A stretch of DNA of 64,000 nucleotides, from positions 124,001 through 188,000 of the forward strand of contig CAWIYC010000005.1 in NCBI GenBank assembly GCA_963840235.1, in the 5' to 3' direction. Every line of letters begins with the position of its first letter. The first letter of the stretch is position 1. The stretch comes from JBBRHQ01 sp963840235. Lineage in GTDB: Bacteria > Actinomycetota > Thermoleophilia > Solirubrobacterales > 70-9. The notes under the pieces are model-generated. The model searched no databases. It had not been told where the DNA came from and saw nothing but the letters and a program-made list of their open reading frames with translations. The position numbers were made by a program, and so were the translations under genes. Shown here one piece after another: positions 8,053-16,026 of the stretch.

Positions 8053-8922
8053 TTGAGTCCCAGCCCCCAGACCGCGGTCGTCTGCGACTCGACCACCTAT
8101 CTTCCGCGCGAGCTGATCGACGCCCACGGCATTGAGGTGATCAGTCTCTACGTCACCCTCGACGGCGAGCAGCGGCGCGAGTCCGAGATCACGGACCTGC
8201 CGGCCTTCTACGACGAGCTCCGGGCCTCGGAGTCGGCGGCGACCACCTCCCAGCCCTCAATCGGTGACTTCGTCGCCCTCTACGAGCCGCTGCTGACCGC
8301 GGGACGCGACATCGTCTCGATCCACATCTCGGCCGGAATCTCGGGGACGGTGACGGCCGCGGGGCAGGCGAAGGACCGGCTCGAGGCCGAGGGCAAGGGT
8401 GGCGAGCGGATCCGGATCTACGACTCGGGCACCTCGGCCGGGGGGCTCGGCCTCTGTGTGCTCGCCGCCGCCGAGGCGGCCGGCGCCGGCGCCGGCGCCG
8501 AGGAGGTCCTGGAGCGGGCCCGGGAGACGCGGGAGGGGACGAAGATCTGGTTCGCGGTGGACACACTCGAGTACCTGCGACGCGGCGGGCGCATCGGCGG
8601 CGCCAGGGCCTGGATCGGTTCGACGCTGAAGATCAAGCCGATCCTCACCCTCGAGGACGAGATCACCCCGGTTGAGCGGGTGCGGACCCGGGCACGTTCG
8701 ATCGAGCGGCTCCGCGACTACGCCGCCCAGCGCCACGATTCCCGCGCCGACGCCTGGGTCGTCCAGCACATCCAGGTCCCCGAGTCGGCCGCCTCGCTCG
8801 CCGACGACTGCCGCGAGATCTTCGGCTGCGACCCGGTCTTCCTCTCGGAGATCGGACCGGTGCTGGGCGTCCATGTCGGCCCCGGGCTGCTCGGCGTCGG
8901 CAGCGCCTACCCCTGGCGCTGA
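8053..8922 (+). CDS. DegV-family fatty-acid-binding protein
   Basis: The protein (289 aa) shows DegV features: VVCDSTTYLPREL at the N-terminus, SQPSIGDF, and the fatty-acid head-group segment SIHISAGISGTV. It also has YDSGTSAGGLGL, LEYLRRGGRIGG and a C-terminal GPVLGVHVGPGLLGV block. DegV proteins bind long-chain fatty acids, and in some bacteria they serve as the FakB subunit of fatty acid kinase. No fakA is visible here. The start is a TTG at 8053. Confidence 0.9.
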   Translation: MSPSPQTAVVCDSTTYLPRELIDAHGIEVISLYVTLDGEQRRESEITDLPAFYDELRASESAATTSQPSIGDFVALYEPLLTAGRDIVSIHISAGISGTVTAAGQAKDRLEAEGKGGERIRIYDSGTSAGGLGLCVLAAAEAAGAGAGAEEVLERARETREGTKIWFAVDTLEYLRRGGRIGGARAWIGSTLKIKPILTLEDEITPVERVRTRARSIERLRDYAAQRHDSRADAWVVQHIQVPESAASLADDCREIFGCDPVFLSEIGPVLGVHVGPGLLGVGSAYPWR

Positions 8923-8945
8923 CGCGACCGCGACCGGCAGGAACC

Positions 8946-8960
8946 CTGAGGCAGCCTCAG
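8946..8960. terminator. Short hairpin between convergent genes
   Basis: CTGAGGCAGCCTCAG forms a 6-bp stem with a 3-nt loop in the 54-bp gap between the 3' ends of degV (plus) and the DUF3618 gene (minus). No U-tract is seen on either side, so function as a terminator is inferred from position only. Confidence 0.3.
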
Positions 8961-8976
8961 CTGAAGGTGGATCGCG

Positions 8977-9243
8977 CTAGCGGCGGCGGCGAAGGGCGAG
9001 AATGCCGCCGATGACGAAGCCGGCGACGGCGGCGACGGTGATCAGCTCGGTGCGGTGCTCGCGCACCTGCTTGCGCCAGTCGGTGAGGTCGTTGACCTTG
9101 GTGCGCAGCTCCTCGACCGAGGCGCTGAGCTCGCCGCGCTGGGCCTCGAGGTCGCGGCGGATCTCGGCCGAGGTGCGGCCCGGGGCGCCCGCGGTGGAGC
9201 GCGGGCGGACCGGCTCCTGCTGGGGCCCGCCTGCCGCGTTCAC
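8977..9243 (-). CDS. DUF3618-type membrane protein
   Basis: The 88-aa protein has a Pro-rich N-terminus, then RTSAEIRRDLEAQRGELSASVEELRTKVNDLTDW, which matches DUF3618 (helical, coiled-coil-like, ending in a conserved DW). One C-terminal membrane helix (ITVAAVAGFVIGGILAL) and an RRRR anchor follow. Its start overlaps the stop of the holin-X gene by 4 nt. DUF3618 and holin-X genes commonly sit together in actinobacteria; their shared function is not established. Confidence 0.75.
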   Translation of the reverse strand: MNAAGGPQQEPVRPRSTAGAPGRTSAEIRRDLEAQRGELSASVEELRTKVNDLTDWRKQVREHRTELITVAAVAGFVIGGILALRRRR

Positions 9244-9725
9244 TGTCCGGTCCTCTCGAGCTGGGGTGCGTCCGGTGCCGGGGGCTCGCTCTGCTCGAGC
9301 ACGGCGCGGGTGGCTTTGGCGTCCTCGATCGCCTGCGCCGGCACCGGCGGCGATCCTGCCTGGATCGAGCGATAGGCGAGCCAGCCGGCAAGCGCGGCGA
9401 GCAGCAGCAGGACCGCGGCGACGATCAGGAAGCCGGGCCAGAGGCTGTCGAAGAAGAGGTCGTCGAGGAGAAAGGAGAGGCCGACCAGGATCAGGATCAG
9501 GGCCAAGAAGGCGAAGGTCCCGGCGGCGACCCCGACGGCGGAGCCGCGCAGGAGCTTCGTGACCTTCTCGCTGACCTCGGTCTTGGCCAGCTCGATCTCC
9601 TCGCGGACGATCGTCGTCGTGCGCTCGGAGACGTCGAGGAAGAGCTCGCCGACCGTCCGCTTGCTGGGGTCGATCGGGGTGTGCGGGGGCGGCTGCGAAG
9701 GGGGAGTGTTCGGGGTCTCGGCCAT
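9240..9725 (-). CDS. Putative actinobacterial holin-X / phage-holin superfamily III protein
   Basis: The protein (161 aa) has a Pro-rich start, then an amphipathic segment VGELFLDVSERTTTIVREEIELAKTEVSEK typical of this family. Two long membrane helices follow (about residues 68-90 and 96-117), then a soluble Ala/Pro-rich tail. Despite the family name there is no phage context; in actinobacteria these are chromosomal membrane proteins of unknown role. It lies 9 bp after the small membrane protein and overlaps the DUF3618 gene, as part of the six-gene operon 12572 to 8977. Confidence 0.75.
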   Translation of the reverse strand: MAETPNTPPSQPPPHTPIDPSKRTVGELFLDVSERTTTIVREEIELAKTEVSEKVTKLLRGSAVGVAAGTFAFLALILILVGLSFLLDDLFFDSLWPGFLIVAAVLLLLAALAGWLAYRSIQAGSPPVPAQAIEDAKATRAVLEQSEPPAPDAPQLERTGQ

Positions 9726-9734
9726 CGGCGGCTC

Positions 9735-9869
9735 CTACTCCGGCGGTTCCTCGTTGAAGACGCGGCGCCAGACGATCGCGGCGAGACGGGTCGCGGCGAT
9801 GCTGGCAAGAGCGCTGACCGCGGCGAGGGTGCCGCTCCAGAGGAGCTTTCTGACGATGTCGTTATCCAC
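9735..9869 (-). CDS. 44-aa membrane protein (DUF4235-like)
   Basis: The GTG start at 9869 overlaps the end of the hydrolase gene by 8 nt. The product is a 44-residue protein with one or two short hydrophobic stretches (LLWSGTLAAVSALASIAA, LAAIVW) and the ending WRRVFNEEPPE. The latter is reminiscent of the WK.v.geepP end of DUF4235 proteins that often accompany holin-X and DUF3618. The tight coupling on both sides and the preserved gene order make it likely real; the family call is tentative. Confidence 0.6.
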   Translation of the reverse strand: MDNDIVRKLLWSGTLAAVSALASIAATRLAAIVWRRVFNEEPPE

Positions 9870-11130
9870 TTGCTTCGACCTTCCCGTCCGGGGCCGGGGA
9901 GTAAACCATCTCGCCCGCCTCGCGGTCGGGATACCCCGCCCAGCGCTCGAAGAAGCGCCGGTAGACGGCGTAGGCCCAGCGCTCGTCGATCGCATCGGCT
10001 GCGCCGTGACCGCCGGCGGCAACGGTCCAGACCCGTACAAGCTCGTTGCCGGCCGCCGCCTCCCGCAGGATCTCCGCCTGGCGCACAGGGACCAGCCAGT
10101 CGTCGGCGGAGTGCAGGACGAGCACCGGCACCCGCGCCCCGGAGATCGTGTTGCGGGCCGAGGACCGCTCCCAGATGACCGAGGGGTCGACCCCGTAGTA
10201 GGGGGCGGCGAGGTGCTCGATCGGGTCGGAGAAGTCCTCGAAGTCAAGCGGCCAGCGGGAGGCGTGGATGCGGGACCGCAGCATCGCCTGAAGGCCCGCC
10301 ATCGGGTCGTAGCGGCGGTCGCGGCGGCGCGGACGCGAGATCCTGCGGACCATGTAGTGGGTGTCCGCGGGGGCGGCGATGGCCAGCACGCCGCCCTCGA
10401 GCGCCTCCTCGGCGCCCTCGAGATGACACGCCCCCAGCACCGAGGAGCCGCCGAGGGAGATGCCGAGGGCGCCGACCGACGTCGAGCCCGATTCCTTGAG
10501 GAAGCGGGCGGCGCAGACGATGTCCTCCCCCTCCTTCCAGCCGGCGGTCGAGGGGGCCCTCGAGAGGTACTGGGTGGCGCCGAAGCTGCGCAGGTCGATG
10601 GCGCAGACGTTGAAGCCCCACTCGTAGAAGGCGCGAACCGCGATCTCGCGGACGTAGTCGAACCGGCGCGATGAGAAGAGGCCGTGGACGACGACCAGGC
10701 CGGGGCGCGGCTCGGGATGGACGGCGATACTGGTGCCGATGTGCTCGCCGTCGGCGCCGACGAACCACTCATCATTGAACTGGGCCGGATACGAGTAGCC
10801 GACGTCGAGTCCCTGGCGGGTCTGGGCGAGGACGAAGCTCGAGAGGTCGCGAAGGCCCTTGCGCGTCTCGCCCCAGGCGCTGGGCTGGAGTTGATGCGGG
10901 ATCGCCTCCAGCTCCTCGATCAGGGCGCTCATCGAACGCTCCCCGGCGGCAGGCTGCGGCAGCGGCTCACGCTCGCCGCGCTCGAGCAGGGCGCGGCGCA
11001 CCGGGATCCCCAGGCGCTGCCCGATCAGCCAGGTCGGGATCGCGATCAGCCCGACCGCGACATTCAGTGCCTTGGCCGCCCCGTGAAGGGCGCGGTCCTG
11101 GCCGCGGGTTGTCGCCAGCGACTCCCACAT
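9862..11130 (-). CDS. Alpha/beta hydrolase
   Basis: The 422-aa protein has an N-terminal region of about 140 residues, including a possible membrane-associated helix (ALNVAVGLIAIPTWLIG). An alpha/beta hydrolase domain follows: oxyanion-side VVVHGLFSSR, nucleophile in GISLGGSS (GxSxG), acid in LHSADDWLVP and catalytic His in AAGGHGAAD. It is probably an esterase or lipase-like enzyme; the substrate is unknown. It starts 9 bp after the TetR gene stop, so it is a likely target of that regulator through the common operon promoter. Confidence 0.8.
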   Translation of the reverse strand: MWESLATTRGQDRALHGAAKALNVAVGLIAIPTWLIGQRLGIPVRRALLERGEREPLPQPAAGERSMSALIEELEAIPHQLQPSAWGETRKGLRDLSSFVLAQTRQGLDVGYSYPAQFNDEWFVGADGEHIGTSIAVHPEPRPGLVVVHGLFSSRRFDYVREIAVRAFYEWGFNVCAIDLRSFGATQYLSRAPSTAGWKEGEDIVCAARFLKESGSTSVGALGISLGGSSVLGACHLEGAEEALEGGVLAIAAPADTHYMVRRISRPRRRDRRYDPMAGLQAMLRSRIHASRWPLDFEDFSDPIEHLAAPYYGVDPSVIWERSSARNTISGARVPVLVLHSADDWLVPVRQAEILREAAAGNELVRVWTVAAGGHGAADAIDERWAYAVYRRFFERWAGYPDREAGEMVYSPAPDGKVEASG

Positions 11131-11139
11131 CCCGGCGCC

Positions 11140-11739
11140 CTACCTGGGCTCGAGGCCGTCGCAGATCGTCCCCACGACCAGCTCCTTGGCCTCCTCGTAA
11201 TCAGCGTCGGAGGCGGGGATCAGCTCGAAGATCCAGCCCGAGAGCAACTGCTCGATCGCCCCGTAGAAGGCCATCGAGGCGAACTGGGGATCGATGTCGG
11301 CACGGAACGCCCCCGCCTCCTGGCCGTCGGCGACGATCTTCGCGATCGAGTCGTAGGCGCTGGAGATCTCAGGCAGGTGTGTTCGCCCGAAGGAGTTCGC
11401 GGCCCTGGTCACCTCGACGATGATCACCTTCATCAGCTCCGGGTCGTGGCGGTATGAATCGACGATGAAGGCGGCGACCGCGAGCAGCTTGTCCCGGGGG
11501 CTGGCGTCGCTGCGGTCGGTCTCCTCGATCGCGGCCAGCAGCAGCGACCAGCGCTCGGTGAATAGCTCGTTCAGAACCTGGTCCTTGGAGTTGAAGTAGT
11601 GGTAGACGAGGCCGTAGGCAACCCCGGCCTCGTCGGCGATGTCGGAGACCCGGGTCGAGTGGAAGCCCTGCCGGGCGAAGACGCGGACGGCGGCGTCGAG
11701 GATCTGGCGGCGCTTGTCCACCGGCGGTGCCTTCGCCAT
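11140..11739 (-). CDS. TetR/AcrR-family transcriptional regulator
   Basis: The protein (199 aa) has the TetR helix-turn-helix near residues 10-55: RRQILDAAVRVFARQGFHSTRVSDIADEAGVAYGLVYHYFNSKDQVL. The all-helical ligand domain follows (a fatty-acid-metabolism FadR/AcrR flavour). ATG 11739 is chosen because it overlaps the nitrilase stop by one base (TGATG), the usual coupling signal; the 41-residue upstream extension in frame is out-of-frame nitrilase sequence. A palindrome at 12622-12637 in front of the operon is a fitting operator, which implies autoregulation. Confidence 0.9.
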   Translation of the reverse strand: MAKAPPVDKRRQILDAAVRVFARQGFHSTRVSDIADEAGVAYGLVYHYFNSKDQVLNELFTERWSLLLAAIEETDRSDASPRDKLLAVAAFIVDSYRHDPELMKVIIVEVTRAANSFGRTHLPEISSAYDSIAKIVADGQEAGAFRADIDPQFASMAFYGAIEQLLSGWIFELIPASDADYEEAKELVVGTICDGLEPR

Positions 11740-12572
11740 CAGGCCCGCGCCTCCGCGAGCTGCGGCCAGCGGTAGGCCTCGGGCCTGCGGTTGGCGAGCG
11801 AGGGCAGCGACTCGCGAACGCGTTCCTGCGCAGCGAGATCGAGGTCGGCGGCGATGAAGCATTCCTCGTCCGGCGCGGTGGCGAGCACCACTCCCCAGGG
11901 GTCGACGATCATCGAGCGGCCGTAGGAGTGGAACGGGGGCGCCTCGCCGAAGTGGTTGGGGGCGACGACGAAGAGCTGGTTCTCGATCGCCCGGGCCCGC
12001 AGCAGCACCTGCCAGTGGTCGCGCCCGGTCGCCATCGTGAAGGCCGAGGGGACCGTGACCAGACGGGCGCCGCGGACGGCGAGGATCCGGTAGAGCTCGG
12101 GGAAGCGGAGGTCGTAACAGACGCTGAGGCCGGCGATCAGACCCTCGAGCGGGGCGGTGACGATCTCGCTGCCGGCGTCCTCGACCTCGGACTCGCGGTA
12201 GGAGACGCCGCCGACCTCGACGTCGAACATGTGGATCTTGCGGTAGGCGGCGAGGTCGGCGCCGTCGGGGCCGATCAGGACCGAGGTGTTGTGACAGCGG
12301 CCGTCGTCGCCGAGCTCGGAGATGGAGCCGGCCAAGAGGTGGATTCCCAGCTCCTTCGCCCAGGAGCGGGCGGCGCCGAGGCTGGGCCCGTCAAGCGGCT
12401 CGGCTCCGGCGCGCAGCGCCTCTCCGGCCGCCAGCAGGTTCCACTTCTCGGGCAGGGCCACGAGGGTTGCACCGTCCGCTGCTGCGGCCCGGATGAGGCC
12501 TTCGGCAACCTCGAGGTTTCGCTCCTTTTGCTCAGTCGAGTTGAGCTGTACGGCCGCGGCGCGCAATGCCAA
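11739..12572 (-). CDS. Carbon-nitrogen hydrolase (nitrilase superfamily, Nit2/amidase-like)
   Basis: The 277-aa protein has the complete Glu-Lys-Cys triad of the superfamily: Glu42 (LPEKW), Lys112 (YRKIHMFD) and Cys152 (SVCYDLRFPE). The KIHMFD and CYDLRFPE wording is closest to the Nit2/omega-amidase and deaminated-glutathione amidase branch. It is cytosolic, with no signal. It is the first gene of the six-gene operon and starts with ATG at 12572. The upstream 142-bp region holds a TetR-like operator and a possible -10 box. Confidence 0.88.
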   Translation of the reverse strand: MALRAAAVQLNSTEQKERNLEVAEGLIRAAAADGATLVALPEKWNLLAAGEALRAGAEPLDGPSLGAARSWAKELGIHLLAGSISELGDDGRCHNTSVLIGPDGADLAAYRKIHMFDVEVGGVSYRESEVEDAGSEIVTAPLEGLIAGLSVCYDLRFPELYRILAVRGARLVTVPSAFTMATGRDHWQVLLRARAIENQLFVVAPNHFGEAPPFHSYGRSMIVDPWGVVLATAPDEECFIAADLDLAAQERVRESLPSLANRRPEAYRWPQLAEARA

Positions 12573-12621
12573 GTGCTTCCTCTCGTCCTCGCGGCTGGAT
12601 GCCGCCTACTTCGGATCGGCT

Positions 12622-12654
12622 GATTGACCAGTCAATCGGACGCGCCCAGTATAG
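12622..12654 (-). promoter_or_regulatory. TetR-type operator and candidate -10 of the nitrilase operon
   Basis: GATTGACCAGTCAATC (12622-12637) is a perfect 7-bp inverted repeat with a 2-nt centre, the size and layout of TetR-family operators. On the minus strand a TATACT -10-like hexamer lies at 12654-12649. A start of transcription would then fall just before the palindrome, a position that suits repression. No clear -35 box was found. The bound protein is presumably the TetR product encoded second in the operon. Confidence 0.6.
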
Positions 12655-12714
12655 GTCGCTGGCACGACCGGAGCCGCTCCCGCCGGGAGATGCGAGGAGG
12701 CTCCCGGGCTCCGC

Positions 12715-13608
12715 TCAGAGGTTCAATTCGCGAGCGACGAGGCGGTCGAAAACCCGATCCGGCAGGACCTTGGCCAGGCGGGCCTGGATCTTCGCCTCGC
12801 GGCCGATCAGGTATCGGGTCTTCGGCCTGGAGGCGGTGAGTGCGTCCTCGATCGCCTCTGCGACCTGCTCCGGGGGGACGCCGCGGGCGGCGACCTTGCG
12901 CACGGTCTCGCGGTAGCGCTCGATCGTCGGGCCGTAGAGGCGGTCGTGGTGTTCGGGCGCGCGCTCGGAGAACTGGTCGGCCTCGCCCTGCCCCTTGTCC
13001 CAGAGCGGGGTCGCGACCGAGCCCGGCTCGATCAGCGAGACCTCGATGCCCCAGGGACGCAGCTCCTGGCGCAGCGAGTCCCCCACCGCCTCGATCCCGA
13101 ACTTGGAGGCGTGGTAGGCGCCGGTGAACGGCAGCGCCGTGCGGCCCCCTACCGAGCTGACGAAGACGATCCGCCCGGCGGCGCGGCGGATCGCCGGAAG
13201 CATCGCCTGAGTGACCTCGACCTGGCCGATCAGGTTGACCTCGAGCTGGCGGCGGAGGTCGGGGATCGGCAGCGTCTCAAGCGGCCCCGGGACGGCGACG
13301 CCGGCGTTGTTGACGAGCCCGTCGAGGCCGGCGGCGCCGAGCTCGGCCTCGATGGCCGAGGCGGCGGCGGCGATCGAAGCCGAGTCGGTGACGTCGATCG
13401 TCACCGGTGCAAGGCGCTCGGAGGCAGCCTCCCGCAGCGAGCGCCCGTCCTCCTCGCGGCGGACTCCGGCGAAGACCTTCCAGCCGAGCGAGTCGAGCCG
13501 CAGCGCAGCCGCGCGGCCGATGCCGGTCGAGGCTCCCGTGATCAGCGCCGCTGGCACCCTTCCAACGCTAGCCGAATCCCCCGGCCGAACTTCACCTTCC
13601 GTGTCCAT
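12715..13608 (-). CDS. Short-chain dehydrogenase/reductase (classical SDR)
   Basis: The protein (297 aa) has the cofactor motif TGASTGIGRA, the NNAGV stabilising motif, catalytic Ser in VSSVGG and catalytic YHASK. The C-terminal extension (RYLIGREAKIQARLAKVLPDRVFD) is typical of SDRs acting on lipids or steroids (for example retinol-dehydrogenase-like), but the substrate is not known. ATG 13608 is chosen because AGGTG lies upstream. The start codon sits inside a small palindrome (13601-13615) and overlaps the end of the upstream membrane-protein gene by 17 nt. Confidence 0.85.
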   Translation of the reverse strand: MDTEGEVRPGDSASVGRVPAALITGASTGIGRAAALRLDSLGWKVFAGVRREEDGRSLREAASERLAPVTIDVTDSASIAAAASAIEAELGAAGLDGLVNNAGVAVPGPLETLPIPDLRRQLEVNLIGQVEVTQAMLPAIRRAAGRIVFVSSVGGRTALPFTGAYHASKFGIEAVGDSLRQELRPWGIEVSLIEPGSVATPLWDKGQGEADQFSERAPEHHDRLYGPTIERYRETVRKVAARGVPPEQVAEAIEDALTASRPKTRYLIGREAKIQARLAKVLPDRVFDRLVARELNL

Positions 13609-15994
13609 TGGACACCTGAGGTTGAGCTCGGCCCTCGATCCAGTCCCAGCGGTGGCCGCAGAGCCGGCGGTAGTCGGCCGGGGCGACCTCGATCGTGCCC
13701 AGATCACCCCGGCGCGGCGCCGCCAGGATCAGGGGGCCGATCGCGTAGGGGTCGGCGGCGCTGCCGGGTTGCAGGTCGGCGCCGTGATAGTCGAGGCGGA
13801 AGCTGTGGCGGCCCGCCGCCAGCTCGATCCTCGCCATCGGCTCGAGCCCGCCCTCGTTGTTGAGGACCGCGCGCTCCGAAGCCACCCGGCGACCGTCCAC
13901 GTAGAGATCGAGGCCGCCGAAGACGGCGCCGCCAAGCCACAGCTCATAGGTTCCCGAGCCGACGTCGGCGCTCGCCCGCAGGCTGCCGGAGCCGCTCGGG
14001 TGGACCGCCCAGGGGATCGGCAGCCGCCAGGAGGGAGGCATCTGCGCTGAGGAGAAATCGATCGTCAGGGGGTGGCCGGCGCGGGCGGCGGTCAGGGTAC
14101 CGCCCTCCCCCGCCGCGCCGGCAAGGCGCCCGACATCGACGCAGTCCGGGACCGCGCCGGCGTCGAGATCGTCGCCGAGGGAAAGGTGCCCGAGCAGCCG
14201 GCCGGCGCCACCCACACGTCTCCAGACGTCGTGATAGGTGCCCGCGTAGGCGAGCTCGAAGCCCGCCGGAGCGCGGCTGGTGGCCGGGCCGCGGCGGACG
14301 ACGAGCAGGTTGTAGGGGTCGAGCTGATCCGGCTCGATCTGGTCGAGGTCCACGTAGGAGCCGTCGGCAGAGGACCGGCCGCCGACCAGGTAGACCTGAC
14401 GGCGGCGGAGGTCGGTGGCGCCCTCGGCGTCGAGTTTTCGGAGGAAGTGGCGGGGACCGTAGATCGAGACCTCGGTGCTGAGCGCCGGGCCCTTGCCGGC
14501 GAACTCTTCGCCGATCCTCTCCAGCTCGGTGTAGTGAGCGCGGGGGGCAAACCAGGCGCCCTGATAGGCGAGGAAGGCGGACCAGAGGACGGCGGCGGCG
14601 ATCACCGCTCCAAGGACCGCCGCCCCGGGCCGGAAGCGGGCCCGCCTGCCGAGCATGACCACGCCCAGCAGCGCCGCTGCCAGCAGCGCCGGCGAGATGC
14701 TCGCCATCGCCTTGGCGTCAATCCAGGGGGAGCCGGCGATCACGATCGCCACCGCGCCGAGGGTGCCGCCGCCGGCGTAGGCGGCGAAGGGAACACCCTC
14801 GCGGCCGGGCAGCCGGGCGCAGACGATGACCGAGCCCAGCGCGCTCAGCAGACAGACCGACGCCAGGACGATCACCGCACCCTCGAGGTGGGGATCGAAG
14901 CGGAAGTCGAGCGAGGGCCAGATGCCGGCGGCCTGAAGCGGGCTCAGTGGCCCGACCAGGTTGCCGAGCTCGGTGGACTCGGTGAGCCCTCCCTGGAGCG
15001 GGTCGAAGAGGCCGTTGGGAGTGATCAGCACCGGCAGCGCCAGCAGCAGCGAGAGCAGCGCCGCCGGCCCGGCGATCCGCCATGCAGCGGCGGCGCCGCG
15101 CAGGCGCCAGTGCAGGACGAAGGCCGGAGTCAGCGTCGGCAGCAGCCAGGCGGCGGCGCCGGGCCCGAGGAGGGCTATCAGCGCCGCCGCCGCGACCGCC
15201 AGCGGAACCGTCGCCGCCCGCTGCCACCCCGCCCGCGCTCCAGCCCCCGCCAGGGCCGGGGCCAGCGGCAGCAGGGCGGCGGTGACCAGCTCCTTCACCC
15301 CGCCCCAGAGGTAGTAGCCGAGCAGCAGCGAGGAGAGCGAAGCGAGGACGGCGATCACAGCGGCGGTCGCCGGACCGCCGGCCGGCCGCCGCAGCAGCTC
15401 GAACAGCGCCAGCGCCATCGTCGCCGCCGCGAACGCCATCGAGGGTTGGATGACGAAGGCGACGTCCTGGCCGGAGATCGTCGCCATCAGCCCAGCCGGG
15501 ACGAAGCCGCCGATCGGGTAGCTGCCGCCGAGGTTGATCTGCACCACCGCCTCGTGAGTGGAAGGCGGCAGCTGGCCGACTCCGCGCCCGAACTCGAAGA
15601 TGTGGTCGGTGAGGGCCATCCAGGTGGCGGTGTCGTCGAGCTTGATGTAGCCGGCCCAGGTCGCCTCGCCGAGGACCAGGAAGGGCGAGGCCAGGAGGAC
15701 GAAGACCAGGGCCCCGGCGCCCGCGCCCCAAGGGGCCGCGGGGCGCTTCAACCGGCCCCTGCCGGCGATCAGGCCGGCGGCGGCGAGGACGATGATCGCC
15801 GGGCGGGTCGGCTCGGCGGTTGCGTCGGTGGCGGTCCCGAACTGGGCCAGCACGATCGCGCCCGCCAGCCCAAGTCCCGGGCGCAGGGCCCAGGGGACGG
15901 TGAAGCCGGCGATCCGCTCCACCAGCAGCGAGAGGCCGACGGCGACCAGCAGCAGGCCGGCAGGCGCCACCAGCCAGCACCAGAACAGGTCCAT
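13592..15994 (-). CDS. Large polytopic membrane protein, GT-C-like
   Basis: The 800-aa protein has about a dozen hydrophobic segments in its first 500 residues. It then has an extracytoplasmic C-terminal half with a beta-rich region (YELWLGGAVFGGLDLYVDGRRVASE..., SFRLDYHG) that looks like a carbohydrate-binding or jelly-roll module. A D-D pair in the first periplasmic loop (IKLDDTATW) recalls the acidic residues of GT-C glycosyltransferases. A function in cell-surface glycan assembly is inferred from architecture only. The gene at 51436 encodes a protein of similar layout. Confidence 0.65.
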   Translation of the reverse strand: MDLFWCWLVAPAGLLLVAVGLSLLVERIAGFTVPWALRPGLGLAGAIVLAQFGTATDATAEPTRPAIIVLAAAGLIAGRGRLKRPAAPWGAGAGALVFVLLASPFLVLGEATWAGYIKLDDTATWMALTDHIFEFGRGVGQLPPSTHEAVVQINLGGSYPIGGFVPAGLMATISGQDVAFVIQPSMAFAAATMALALFELLRRPAGGPATAAVIAVLASLSSLLLGYYLWGGVKELVTAALLPLAPALAGAGARAGWQRAATVPLAVAAAALIALLGPGAAAWLLPTLTPAFVLHWRLRGAAAAWRIAGPAALLSLLLALPVLITPNGLFDPLQGGLTESTELGNLVGPLSPLQAAGIWPSLDFRFDPHLEGAVIVLASVCLLSALGSVIVCARLPGREGVPFAAYAGGGTLGAVAIVIAGSPWIDAKAMASISPALLAAALLGVVMLGRRARFRPGAAVLGAVIAAAVLWSAFLAYQGAWFAPRAHYTELERIGEEFAGKGPALSTEVSIYGPRHFLRKLDAEGATDLRRRQVYLVGGRSSADGSYVDLDQIEPDQLDPYNLLVVRRGPATSRAPAGFELAYAGTYHDVWRRVGGAGRLLGHLSLGDDLDAGAVPDCVDVGRLAGAAGEGGTLTAARAGHPLTIDFSSAQMPPSWRLPIPWAVHPSGSGSLRASADVGSGTYELWLGGAVFGGLDLYVDGRRVASERAVLNNEGGLEPMARIELAAGRHSFRLDYHGADLQPGSAADPYAIGPLILAAPRRGDLGTIEVAPADYRRLCGHRWDWIEGRAQPQVSNGHGR

Positions 15995-16026
15995 GCCCGA
16001 ATTCTTACTGCCGTACCCTGCAGGCC

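Noticed and set aside
9240..9725. Prophage, suggested by the holin-type name
   Set aside because: No capsid, tail, terminase or lysin genes are near; holin-X and DUF3618 proteins are ordinary chromosomal genes in actinobacteria.
13601..13615. Palindrome GTGTCCATTGGACAC at the SDR start codon
   Set aside because: It is coding sequence of the upstream gene and includes the start codon region; a single short palindrome here is likely chance.
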